Assembly: GCF_039534165.1 (NCBI RefSeq)
Contig: NZ_BAAAUX010000053.1
Span: forward strand, 1-16,648
Reading direction: 5' to 3'
Length of the DNA: 16,648 bases
Source: Saccharopolyspora_D taberi
Lineage (GTDB): Bacteria; Actinomycetota; Actinomycetes; Mycobacteriales; Pseudonocardiaceae
The position numbers were made by a program, and so were the translations under genes. Of the stretch, positions 7,334 through 13,951 are shown one piece after another. The stretch's first letter is position 1. Each line of letters opens with the position of its first letter. The notes under the pieces are model-generated. The model saw nothing but the letters and a program-made list of their open reading frames with translations. It had not been told where the DNA came from and searched no databases.

Positions 7334-8953
7334 TCAGTCCCGGTTATTCGAGATGTCCCACTTGTCCTGGCCAGGACGGGGATTGCGGAGCTTGTTCAAC
7401 TCCTCGGCGTGGTGGACCTCAAACGCCGCCGCGTGTTCAGCCATCTGCCCCGCCAAGCCACGGCTCGCGTTCGCGTAGCTGTTCAGGGCCTCGGCGAACG
7501 CCGGGTTGATCGGGAGTTCCTGCTGGATCTTCTGCGCCTGCGACTGCCAGGACTGTGCCTCGGCCGCCGCAGCTCCCGGCGCGTTCTTGACCCAATCGAT
7601 CACATCGTTGGCCCGGTTGACCTGGAAGTTCGTCGCAGTCGCCTGGACCTGCTCGATGTGCGATTCAAAGGGGTTCGGCATTGCGAAACCTCCGTTATTC
7701 CTTCCTGCATCGTTCTGACCAGCAGTCTTCTGCGCCTGCTGGGCAGCCTTCTTCCCATCGCGCGACGCTGCACGGTCGGCGTCTGATTTGGCATGGTCGG
7801 TCTGGACCTTGAACCACCGAGTCGGCTTCGGGTTCAGCTCCGCCTTTTCCCAGTTCGAGCCCTGATTCCCACTCTTCTTCCGCGGCGTTCGGATCTCGTC
7901 TGGGTCGTAACCTTGACGGCCGTTGAGCCAGCTCCGGCGCCTTTTCCCAAACAGGCCCTTGAGCTTGCCGAACTTGCCGGGCTTGTCCTTCTTGTTCCGG
8001 GGCGTCGAGTGCTCGTCGGGATTGAAGATGTTCTTGCCACGGGCCCACTTTGGCCCCTTGGAGTTGCGGTGTCCGGCCAGTTTGCGGCCAATGCCGCCGA
8101 GCAGGCCCTTTCCGGAACCACGCCCGCCGCGTCCGGCAAACCGTCCGCCTTTGCCGCCGAGCAGGCCGTGCCCGCTGCCGTTCCGGCCAGCCCCCCGGCC
8201 ACCGTGCCGTCCGCTGTTCTTGTTCCCGGCCAGCTTCCCGAGAAGCCCTGTGCCGCGACCTCGACGGCCACCGGGCCCGCCACCGTGCCGCTTGCCGTCC
8301 CTGCCGAGCAGCCCTTTCAGCCCTCGGCCCTTCTCAGCACCGGCGCCGTGGCCGTTCGACTTGCGGTGTCCGGCCAGCTTGCGGCCAATGCCGCCGAGCA
8401 GGCCCTTTCCGGAACCACGCCCGCCGCCATTGCCGAGCAGTCCTCTACCACCAGCGAGCGCAGCACCGTTCCGGGTGCCGCGGCCCCGGCCCAGGTTCGG
8501 CATTCCCAGCGCGGACAGGCCGCCGCGGCGCTTTCCGTCCTTGTCTCGTTCGAGCCGACCGCCTTTGCTGTCGTTCGACTTGTCTCGGTCGGGCTTCTTG
8601 AGCCCGAACCGCTCGGCCGCTTTCGGCGCGTACTTGCGCATCGCTGCGCCCCCGAGTCCGGCACCGGTGCCGATTGACAGCGCCGTGATCACCCCGGCCG
8701 TGCCTCCGACGACACCGGCCGACGAGAGAGTGGTCGCCGCCATCGAGGCGCCGGCCGTCCATGACGCCGGAGAGGCCAGCCGTTCCTTACCGACCTCGGT
8801 GGCCGTAGCCTTGTTGATGCTGGTCGCGGACGGAACGTACTGCTGAGGCTGAGGCGGCTGCTCGGCCGCCTGGACCTCGTCCTCGAGCTTCCTGCCGCGC
8901 TTACGCCTGCGCCGTCGCGACCGCGGTTCGGCCTCTTCTTCGGTCATCGTCAC
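7334..8953 (-). CDS. Gly/Arg/Lys-rich repeat protein of the transfer operon, 539 aa
   Basis: GTG 8953 is favoured over ATG 8947 because GAGGAGG lies 10 bases before the GTG and 16 before the ATG. Regions in order: an Arg-rich N-terminus (residues 11-22); a hydrophobic Ala/Gly/Thr segment (about 64-105) that could sit in or on the membrane; a very basic Gly-rich region (about 120-300) with repeated LLGG, GRG and KLAGHR units; two copies of a PDExxTPR motif (312-319 and 351-358); and an acidic, Gln/Ala-rich helical C-terminal domain (about 425-525). The Gly/Arg-rich part should bind DNA or RNA non-specifically. A membrane-linked basic protein next to an FtsK-like pump suggests a Spd-like accessory role in DNA transfer or spreading. 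I recognise no family; the role is inferred from composition and operon position. Confidence 0.7.
   Translation of the reverse strand: MTMTEEEAEPRSRRRRRKRGRKLEDEVQAAEQPPQPQQYVPSATSINKATATEVGKERLASPASWTAGASMAATTLSSAGVVGGTAGVITALSIGTGAGLGGAAMRKYAPKAAERFGLKKPDRDKSNDSKGGRLERDKDGKRRGGLSALGMPNLGRGRGTRNGAALAGGRGLLGNGGGRGSGKGLLGGIGRKLAGHRKSNGHGAGAEKGRGLKGLLGRDGKRHGGGPGGRRGRGTGLLGKLAGNKNSGRHGGRGAGRNGSGHGLLGGKGGRFAGRGGRGSGKGLLGGIGRKLAGHRNSKGPKWARGKNIFNPDEHSTPRNKKDKPGKFGKLKGLFGKRRRSWLNGRQGYDPDEIRTPRKKSGNQGSNWEKAELNPKPTRWFKVQTDHAKSDADRAASRDGKKAAQQAQKTAGQNDAGRNNGGFAMPNPFESHIEQVQATATNFQVNRANDVIDWVKNAPGAAAAEAQSWQSQAQKIQQELPINPAFAEALNSYANASRGLAGQMAEHAAAFEVHHAEELNKLRNPRPGQDKWDISNNRD
8064..8130 (-). repeat. 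67-bp direct repeat, copy 1, inside the Gly/Arg-rich gene
   Basis: Matches 8361-8427 with one mismatch (T8081 versus C8378). The offset of 297 bases equals 99 codons, so both copies encode RGSGKGLLGGIGRKLAGHR in frame (residues 278-296 for this copy). Confidence 0.85.
8361..8427 (-). repeat. 67-bp direct repeat, copy 2, inside the Gly/Arg-rich gene
   Basis: Partner of 8064-8130, encoding residues 179-197. The near identity at nucleotide level indicates a recent internal duplication or gene conversion and makes slippage or recombination between the copies likely. Confidence 0.85.
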
Positions 8954-9040
8954 CGTGTGCTCACCTCCTCATCTGGTCGCGATCTGCGGCGTCGGGCGTG
9001 GGCTCCGCCCCAACGGGGGAAGGGCGGTACCCGATCCCGA

Positions 9041-9328
9041 TCACCAGCGTGCGTACTGTCCGTTCGCGGGCTGGTTTTGATGGTTTTGCGCTGCTCCGCG
9101 CTCTGCGAAGGTGCGGCGCGTGTAGGCACCGAGGATCGTGTCGGCGGCCAGTCGAGCGCGGGCGAATGCTTCCTCAACCTCTTCGCGGGTGTCGTCCGAG
9201 ATTGGGATCTCGCCATCAGCGTTGATCGGCGGAAGCAGGTTCTCCAGGTCCCGAGCCAACGTGTCGAGTTCGATCGACTTCTGGGCCCAGAACGACATGG
9301 CGTCGCTGGAGCTTGCCGGAGTGCTCAT
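9041..9328 (-). CDS. Small helical protein of the transfer operon, 95 aa
   Basis: ATG 9328 is preceded by GAGAGG with 6 bases of spacing. The protein is predicted to form two helices (about 8-28 and 45-72) separated by a Pro/Asn/Asp turn (LLPPINADGEIPISDD), with a polar, Gln/Asn-rich tail. The size and helical-hairpin shape recall WXG100 proteins, but there is no WxG in the turn, so I do not assign it to that family. It lies 36 bases after the small membrane gene and 87 bases before the Gly/Arg-rich gene on the same strand, so it is probably co-transcribed. Function unknown; a partner or adaptor of the transfer machinery is possible. Confidence 0.65.
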   Translation of the reverse strand: MSTPASSSDAMSFWAQKSIELDTLARDLENLLPPINADGEIPISDDTREEVEEAFARARLAADTILGAYTRRTFAERGAAQNHQNQPANGQYARW

Positions 9329-9364
9329 GCTGTTCCTCTCGTTTCTGCTGTTCGGTACGGGTTT

Positions 9365-9538
9365 TCAGGAGATCGGGCTGGCACTGATGAGGCTGTTGAA
9401 GAACGTGAAGATCGCGCTGAAGAAGTTGCCGACCCACGTTCCGGCCATCGCGGCGTGGCCGATGAACCACGTGATCGCGACGAAGACGATGGCGAGTACG
9501 ACGACAATCTTCACGAAGTTCACGATTGATCCGAGCAT
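9365..9538 (-). CDS. Small membrane protein of the transfer operon, 57 aa
   Basis: This short gene is easy to miss. ATG 9538 follows a near-perfect Shine-Dalgarno sequence, with AGGAGG at 9546-9551 on the minus strand and 7 bases of spacing, the best in the window. It ends at TGA 9365-9367. The product starts MLGSIVNFVK and has a strongly hydrophobic helix at about residues 5-27, then a Phe-rich second segment at about 33-51 that could be a second or amphipathic helix. There are few charged residues. The operon position between the four-helix membrane protein and the 95-aa protein points to the membrane part of the DNA transfer apparatus; small Spd-type membrane proteins are known from Streptomyces conjugation. 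The coding call rests on the ribosome site, the hydrophobic pattern and the operon fit. Confidence 0.75.
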   Translation of the reverse strand: MLGSIVNFVKIVVVLAIVFVAITWFIGHAAMAGTWVGNFFSAIFTFFNSLISASPIS

Positions 9539-9601
9539 CACTTCACCTCCTTCCTGTGCAGCAGGTGAAAGCGCTCGTGAACAGCGCGGTTGGGGTAGGC
9601 A

Positions 9602-10567
9602 TCACAAGAGCTCCGTGCGGCCGGTCAGGCACCGATGCACGCGCTGGGCCATCGCGGTGTTGGTCTTGACGCCCTGATCACGCAGTGCCTTCTCGATCGC
9701 GCTGCGGCTCGGGGTGGCAGCAATCTGGCCTTCGGAGATGAGTCGGCGCACGACCTCCAGGCGGTCGACGAGGTCGGGATCAGCCGGCTGTCCGCCGTGG
9801 TCGAGGTCGCCGAAGTAGGCCCAGATACGGGGCACGCAGGTCACGATCAGCACGGCCAAGACCGGCCAGACACCGTGCGACATGAGCTGAACGAGGTCGA
9901 ACTGCGCGTTCCACGGCCAGTGCAGGTGCTGCCATGTGTTGAGGGTGAACGTAGTGATCAGCAGCGCGATCTCGGTATTGCGGATCCACTTGTCCTCGAC
10001 GGCTTCGCCGCGGGTGGCCATGAAGGCCCGGAAGGCGAACAGGCTCAGCAGCAACACGGCGATGGCCGGTTCGACCGACCAGGCGAACCACCAGCGGCCG
10101 CTGCCCTCGGCGGCTCCGTCAGCGACGGTCTGCTGCACGTTCGCGGTGGAGACGCCAAGACTCAAAGCCAAACCGATACCGGTCGACGTTGTGATGTTGC
10201 GCCGCCAGCGTGCGGTGGACAACGCCTTGTGCGCGGGATCGCGCAGCAGATTGTGCAGTCGCTGGGACTCGGCGGCACGTGCCTTTTGCCTGATCACGCG
10301 GGGTGTCTCGGCTTCAATCCAGGCAGGGTCGTCCTGGACAGCCCGAAAGCCGTGCCGCTCGGCGAGTTGCGCGTTGAGCTTCCGCACACGCCTCGTCTGT
10401 TCCGTACCCGCGCCGGGATTCGGCTTGGGCTTCCCGAGCTGGGGGTCTTGGGACGAAGTGCCGTTCTTTTCCGCTTCGGGCGACGGAAGCTGCGTCAGCG
10501 GCCATTCCTGACGGTTGCTAACACCGCCGTTTCGCGGCCGACTTCCGTTAATCGGGGGCGCGGTCAT
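9602..10567 (-). CDS. Four-helix membrane protein, SpdB/DUF2637-like, first gene of the transfer operon
   Basis: ATG 10567 is chosen because GAGGGAG precedes it at good spacing; an in-frame GTG at 10582 has no ribosome site. The 321-aa product has a polar, Pro-rich N-terminal region (1-120) and four predicted membrane helices (about 125-147, 160-182, 196-214, 226-250). The second starts with SVEPAIAVLLL, similar in pattern to the SVDGLI segment of DUF2637/SpdB-like proteins. A C-terminal soluble domain (about 262-318) looks like a small helix-turn-helix or helical bundle. Such proteins accompany TraB/FtsK pumps on Streptomyces plasmids and are linked to spreading between mycelial compartments. 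It is promoter-proximal, directly opposite the GntR regulator. The family link is from pattern, not alignment. Confidence 0.65.
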   Translation of the reverse strand: MTAPPINGSRPRNGGVSNRQEWPLTQLPSPEAEKNGTSSQDPQLGKPKPNPGAGTEQTRRVRKLNAQLAERHGFRAVQDDPAWIEAETPRVIRQKARAAESQRLHNLLRDPAHKALSTARWRRNITTSTGIGLALSLGVSTANVQQTVADGAAEGSGRWWFAWSVEPAIAVLLLSLFAFRAFMATRGEAVEDKWIRNTEIALLITTFTLNTWQHLHWPWNAQFDLVQLMSHGVWPVLAVLIVTCVPRIWAYFGDLDHGGQPADPDLVDRLEVVRRLISEGQIAATPSRSAIEKALRDQGVKTNTAMAQRVHRCLTGRTELL

Positions 10568-10709
10568 CGATCTCCCTCTCACGACGTGTGTGCTGTTCAG
10601 ATGGCTAGTCTAATCTATCTGATCATACCTAACTAACCAAGTACCAGATTGGCTGGACCTGGCTAGCTAGATCGAGGTGACCTGATGAGCGACACTGGAA
10701 GATGTGCCG
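10568..10709. promoter_or_regulatory. Divergent A/T-rich control region, probable GntR operator
   Basis: The 142 bases between the transfer operon and the GntR gene include an A/T-rich stretch (about 10601-10670) unlike the rest of the window. On the minus strand TATGAT (10622-10627) is a good -10 for the transfer operon, though no clear -35 stands at the right distance. The region holds repeated GGCTAG (10603-10608 and 10661-10666), a CTAGCTAG palindrome, a CCAG-N5-CTGG inverted repeat (10644-10656) and a central TGATCA. These are plausible operator parts for the adjacent GntR protein. GGAAGA at 10697-10702 is the ribosome site for the GntR gene. Confidence 0.5.
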
Positions 10710-11300
10710 ATGACTGCCCAAGACGTCGCTGACGCGCTGCGATCCGCAATTGAGACCGGCGAGTACCGGCCAGGACACCAACTGCCTTCGAAGGCTGCGG
10801 TGCGCCGCGAGTTCGGGATCTCTGTCGCCACCGCCCAAGAGGTGTTCAACACCTTGGGTAGGGAAGGGCTCATCACCGGACGCCGGGGAGCGGGGGTGTT
10901 CGTACGCCATCCCGCGCGTCACACGACGGTCGAGGCTCTGATCAGCGGGTTCGACGAACTGGAGCATGATGTCGCCGAGGCACCAGCGTGGGTGGCGGCC
11001 GCGTTGAGGCTGGAGATCGGAACCGCTGTCGATCGAGGCCATCAGGTCACCGATGACCGGTTGTTCACCGAGTGGGCCCCGCAAGTCGTCCATCCGAATC
11101 CGACGTGGTCCGAGCGCTATATCCAGGCACGAGCCGCCGCACCCGATGAGCGCGAGCTGCTGGATCTGCGCGCCGGCACCCCGGTGCTGGCGCTGCACCG
11201 GACCTTCTACTCCGACGACGGTCAAGCCGTCCGAGCCGATCGAGTCACCGCCGTCGGCGCGGCATATACCGTTGATCTCGGCCAGAGCCCGGTCGGATGA
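10710..11300 (+). CDS. GntR-family transcriptional regulator, probable transfer repressor
   Basis: ATG 10710 has GGAAGA 7 bases upstream; the in-frame GTG at 10704 is too close to it. The 196-aa product has a classic GntR winged helix (residues about 2-68) with the phrases GEYRPGHQLPS, TAQEVFNTLGREGLI and GRRGAGVFV. The C-terminal part ends like a HutC-type UTRA ligand domain (AGTPVLALHRTFY...DGQAV), though the domain looks shorter than usual. In Streptomyces elements, GntR proteins of this kind (for example KorSA of pSAM2) repress transfer or excision-replication genes. Its divergent placement over the transfer operon promoter supports that role and probable autoregulation. The family is certain; the target is inferred. 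Confidence 0.9.
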   Translation: MTAQDVADALRSAIETGEYRPGHQLPSKAAVRREFGISVATAQEVFNTLGREGLITGRRGAGVFVRHPARHTTVEALISGFDELEHDVAEAPAWVAAALRLEIGTAVDRGHQVTDDRLFTEWAPQVVHPNPTWSERYIQARAAAPDERELLDLRAGTPVLALHRTFYSDDGQAVRADRVTAVGAAYTVDLGQSPVG

Positions 11301-11375
11301 GGTCATGCCACAAAGAATCTGCTGTTCAGGCCGGGTGCGGTAGATGACACCGCGGACAAGGGGGTGACACCAGCG

Positions 11376-12560
11376 ATGTCCCTAGCGCCCGACCAACCAT
11401 TCCCGCCACGCTCGAACGAGACCTTGCGTCGATGCCGCGAACTGCGCGGCTGGGGGCTGGATCGCGCAGCCGTCGAGCTGCACCGAATCGGAGTGGAGGC
11501 CGAATTGCCCATGCCGGAGATCGCCAGCGTTCGTCGCGCCTTGCTCCGGCATGAAAGCGGCAAAAGCACACCGAAACGCGCGGATGACCTCTACGTGCAG
11601 GTGTACGCGCTGGCGTACGCCAAGCAGCCGGACGAGCTGTTCGGCCACCTCCGCCCTGTCCCTAGCGCAGACGGCACCTTCGGAGTACGCAGCCACAAGT
11701 TCATCCCTGCCTACCTCGGCGAAGAGATCCAGGCACTGATCGAGGCAGTCGACGCTCAACCCACCACTGTGGGCTGGGCCGAGTGCCACCGGGCCGAGAT
11801 CGCGATCGACCCAGGCCCCGGAGCCGATCAGGGCCTGCGCGGCGTGCTCTACGTGTTTGGTTGGGGGGTCGCCGTCCTGCATGTCATCGAGCCTCTGCGG
11901 CCGGCATCCGTCGCCGAACTCGCGCTCTGGCGACGTCGAACCCACCGCAGCGCCCGCAAGCTGCTCAGCGCCTACTTGTCCGCACTCATGGACTCGGAGG
12001 TCATCGCTCCCTATGTGCTGACCTGCCTGTGGTTGCACGATTCGGCCTGGAGCGGTGACGACTTGCACACAGCTATGCGGCTGCTGTGTATGCCGCGGGC
12101 GCTGCTGGGCGTCGGTGAGGACGAGCACGATGGCGGCCTCGCGCACGCCGAGGCAATCGAAAAACGCCTGTTCAGAGACGGCTTCGCGCCCGCAGACCAT
12201 GTCGACTGCGGCGTCGACGGCGTCTCCATCGGGTGGGCCTCATGGTCGGGGGTGGCCTACTACCCGGTGAATGCCCGAGCCGCACTGACCGAAGAAGACT
12301 TGGCAACCTGCGAGCTACTGGCGCAAGCCTTGTGGTGCTTGTGCAACCAGGTCAGCGAGCAGGTTCGCGCAGGAGTCGACCCCGTGCTGCCCGCCGGCCA
12401 CAACTGGCGATGGCTACGCGGACGACGTGCGGAGATCACCAACGCGGGCGCAACGGAGCCCCAGCAGCTGCGCGCCTTGCGCAACGCCGTGTTGGAAACC
12501 AGCGAGCTTTCCCGAATGTTGGGCGAGACCGTCGAGTTGCTGAGGGAGATCGAACAGTGA
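11376..12560 (+). CDS. XRE-type helix-turn-helix regulator with large C-terminal domain, 394 aa
   Basis: ATG 11376 has a G-rich ribosome site (AAGGGGGTG) 9 bases upstream; the in-frame GTG 11364 lies within that site. Residues about 14-90 form an XRE-like helix-turn-helix (ETLRRCRELRGWGLDRAAVEL, then LLRHESGKSTPKRADDLYVQVYALAY). The rest begins with SHKFIPAYLG and contains LYVFGWGVAVLH and ELALWRRRTHR, a combination I associate with uncharacterised streptomycete regulators that carry a C-terminal sensing domain. A predicted helix ends the protein (ALRNAVLETSELSRMLGETVELL). Its stop overlaps the start of the cysteine hydrolase gene by four bases, so the two are translationally coupled. It may regulate the element or sense a metabolite handled by the next two enzymes; the ligand is unknown. 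Confidence 0.75.
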   Translation: MSLAPDQPFPPRSNETLRRCRELRGWGLDRAAVELHRIGVEAELPMPEIASVRRALLRHESGKSTPKRADDLYVQVYALAYAKQPDELFGHLRPVPSADGTFGVRSHKFIPAYLGEEIQALIEAVDAQPTTVGWAECHRAEIAIDPGPGADQGLRGVLYVFGWGVAVLHVIEPLRPASVAELALWRRRTHRSARKLLSAYLSALMDSEVIAPYVLTCLWLHDSAWSGDDLHTAMRLLCMPRALLGVGEDEHDGGLAHAEAIEKRLFRDGFAPADHVDCGVDGVSIGWASWSGVAYYPVNARAALTEEDLATCELLAQALWCLCNQVSEQVRAGVDPVLPAGHNWRWLRGRRAEITNAGATEPQQLRALRNAVLETSELSRMLGETVELLREIEQ

Positions 12561-13102
12561 GCAGTGTTCTCGTTGTCGTCGATATGCAGAACGGCTTCGT
12601 GTCCACGAAGTCCGAGCCCATCGTGCCCAAGGTCGTCGACCTGGTCGAGCGGTGGGAAGACAGTGGGCGGGACGTCGTGTTCACTCGCTTTATCAACGGA
12701 CCAGGATCCCAGTTCGAACGGCTGATCCACTGGTCGAGGTTGCAGGACTCCCCTGAGATCGACATCGTGCCGGAGCTCGCCTCCCACGCCGAGCGGGCAG
12801 TCGCAGTAGTCGACAAGCCTGCGATGTACTCTTCCTTCACTCCGGAGTTCACAACCCTCGTTGAACAGCACGAATGGACCGACTTCGTAGTTTGCGGGAT
12901 CGCGACAGAGTCGTGCGTCATGAAGACCGCGACCGACGCCTTCGAACGGGGCCACACGCCGTGGCTGGTCACCGACGCCAGTTACTCCCACGCTGGCGAG
13001 GAACCCCACCTCGCCGGCCTACTCGTGATCAAGAGGTTCATCGGCAGGGACCAGATGGTGACCTCCGATGCGTTGTTCCAGCCAGGCCACGCCGCAGCCT
13101 GA
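12557..13102 (+). CDS. Isochorismatase-family cysteine hydrolase
   Basis: GTG 12557 overlaps the preceding stop (GTGA), giving 181 aa, the usual length of the family. The catalytic triad is complete: Asp9 in VVVDMQNGF, Lys87 in VDKPAMYSSF and Cys120 in VCGIATESCV. The family includes isochorismatases, nicotinamidases and other amidases acting through a cysteine nucleophile. The metal-binding His/Asp set of true nicotinamidases is not obvious, so the substrate is left open. It is flanked by a regulator and an HAD phosphatase in one coupled unit, suggesting a small-molecule or nucleotide-related function controlled with the element. The fold call is confident. Confidence 0.9.
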   Translation: MSSVLVVVDMQNGFVSTKSEPIVPKVVDLVERWEDSGRDVVFTRFINGPGSQFERLIHWSRLQDSPEIDIVPELASHAERAVAVVDKPAMYSSFTPEFTTLVEQHEWTDFVVCGIATESCVMKTATDAFERGHTPWLVTDASYSHAGEEPHLAGLLVIKRFIGRDQMVTSDALFQPGHAAA

Positions 13103-13103
13103 C

Positions 13104-13571
13104 ATGACGCCACTGGCCATCGTCGATATCGACGGCACTGTGGCCGATGCTCGGCACCGGCTGCACTGGATCACGGGGAAGCCCACCCACGCGGAGTGGG
13201 TGGGCTTTTTCAACGCCGCAGGAGCGGATCCGGTCCTGCCCCACGGGGCCGAGCTCGTCCGGCAGCTGGCCCACGACCACGAGATCGCCTGGATCACCGG
13301 ACGACCAGAACGCATCCGCGGACTCACCGAACACTGGCTGGCCAGGCACAGCCTCCCAGCCGGGAGGCTGCTCATGCAGCCCGAAGGCGACCGCCGTCCA
13401 GCCCGGGAAGTCAAACTCGAGCAGCTTCAAAAGCTTGCCGGCGAAGCCGCCATCGACCTCGTCGTGGACGATGACCCGCGGGTCATCGAACTGCTCGGCG
13501 AGCACGGATTTCCCACCAAGCTCGCCGACTGGCTGCCGTGGTCACCGGTCATGGATTTCCACGGTGAATAG
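13104..13571 (+). CDS. HAD-superfamily phosphatase, polynucleotide phosphatase-like
   Basis: ATG 13104 starts one base after the previous stop, implying translational coupling; there is no clear ribosome site. The 155-aa product has the four HAD motifs: DIDGT at 8-12 (nucleophile Asp8, acid Asp10), Thr65 in WITGRP, Lys104 in REVKLEQL and the acidic DDD at 122-124. The small cap and overall pattern recall the 3'-phosphatase half of phage-type polynucleotide kinases and a common family of streptomycete HAD proteins. It probably removes phosphate from a nucleotide or nucleic-acid end, though other phosphomonoesters cannot be excluded. A textbook intrinsic terminator lies inside its early codons, which is unusual. 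Confidence 0.85.
   Translation: MTPLAIVDIDGTVADARHRLHWITGKPTHAEWVGFFNAAGADPVLPHGAELVRQLAHDHEIAWITGRPERIRGLTEHWLARHSLPAGRLLMQPEGDRRPAREVKLEQLQKLAGEAAIDLVVDDDPRVIELLGEHGFPTKLADWLPWSPVMDFHGE
13179..13210 (+). terminator. Intrinsic terminator-like hairpin inside the HAD phosphatase gene
   Basis: GCCCACCCAC (13181-13190), a 5-nt loop and GTGGGTGGGC (13196-13205) form a perfect 10-bp stem, extended to 12 bp by AA (13179-13180) against TT (13206-13207), and followed by TTTTT (13206-13210). It covers codons 26-36. It is the only canonical GC-stem-plus-T-tract terminator I see in the window, and it is in the sense direction of the coding strand. Confidence 0.6.
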
Positions 13572-13656
13572 CTTCTGACCCAACTCTCCGGCGAACACGG
13601 AACGTAATCAAACCTGCCACGCCCAAGCCGTTCCCTGCCCTCGGAAACATGCCATC

Positions 13657-13712
13657 CGTCTGCCACCGACCTGCCACAGGCCATCAGCCCTGTGGCAGGT
13701 CGGTGGCAGACG
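13657..13712. repeat. 24-bp perfect inverted repeat with 8-base spacer
   Basis: The arms 13657-13680 and 13689-13712 are exact reverse complements around CCATCAGC. It is the longest perfect inverted repeat I found in the window. It lies between convergent genes, so it could be a bidirectional terminator. The internal motif duplications and the absence of T-runs also suit a protein-binding or origin element. Confidence 0.8.
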
Positions 13713-13780
13713 TCGTTGCATAGGATGACCTGGTATTTCCCAGCTCCGTGACATGTCGTTGCAAGTCCAGAGGTCCCTCG

Positions 13781-13815
13781 CGCGTACGCGCGTACGCGAG
13801 CGCGCATTATGCGCG
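13781..13815. repeat. CG-alternating palindromes
   Basis: CGCGTACGCGCGTACGCG (13781-13798) is a perfect 18-bp palindrome. It is followed by CGCGCAT-T-ATGCGCG (13801-13815), an odd palindrome centred on T. The surrounding 13778-13823 stretch is nearly all alternating purine-pyrimidine, mostly CG steps, prone to cruciform or Z-DNA formation. Confidence 0.75.
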
Positions 13816-13951
13816 GGCGCGCGAGGCCCGCCCCTGAGACCGACAACCCCGTGATCACCTGCCACGACTTGCCGCGGAACTAACAACATCGAAAACCGGC
13901 CGCTACCGTCCGGAGCCAGGATGCTGGCAACCGTCAGGATTGGATCGGGTA

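Larger units (their letters stand above)
13613..13865. repeat. Cluster of CCTGCCAC motifs, candidate iterons/replication origin
   Basis: CCTGCCAC occurs at 13613-13620, 13670-13677 and 13858-13865, and reversed at 13692-13699. One-base variants sit at 13659-13666 and, reversed, at 13703-13710. Within each arm of the central inverted repeat two copies are 11 bp apart, one helical turn. A further reversed copy is at 16040-16047, near the other end of rep. A second direct repeat, GTCGTTGCA, occurs at 13712-13720 and 13755-13763. The whole 380-base gap between the HAD gene and rep has no plausible gene. A repeat cluster beside a replication gene suggests an origin or Rep/partition binding site. 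Confidence 0.45.

Noticed and set aside
9041..9328. WXG100/ESX-type secreted protein partnered with the FtsK-like ATPase
   Set aside because: Size and helical hairpin fit, but the turn lacks WxG, and no ESX membrane components are present.
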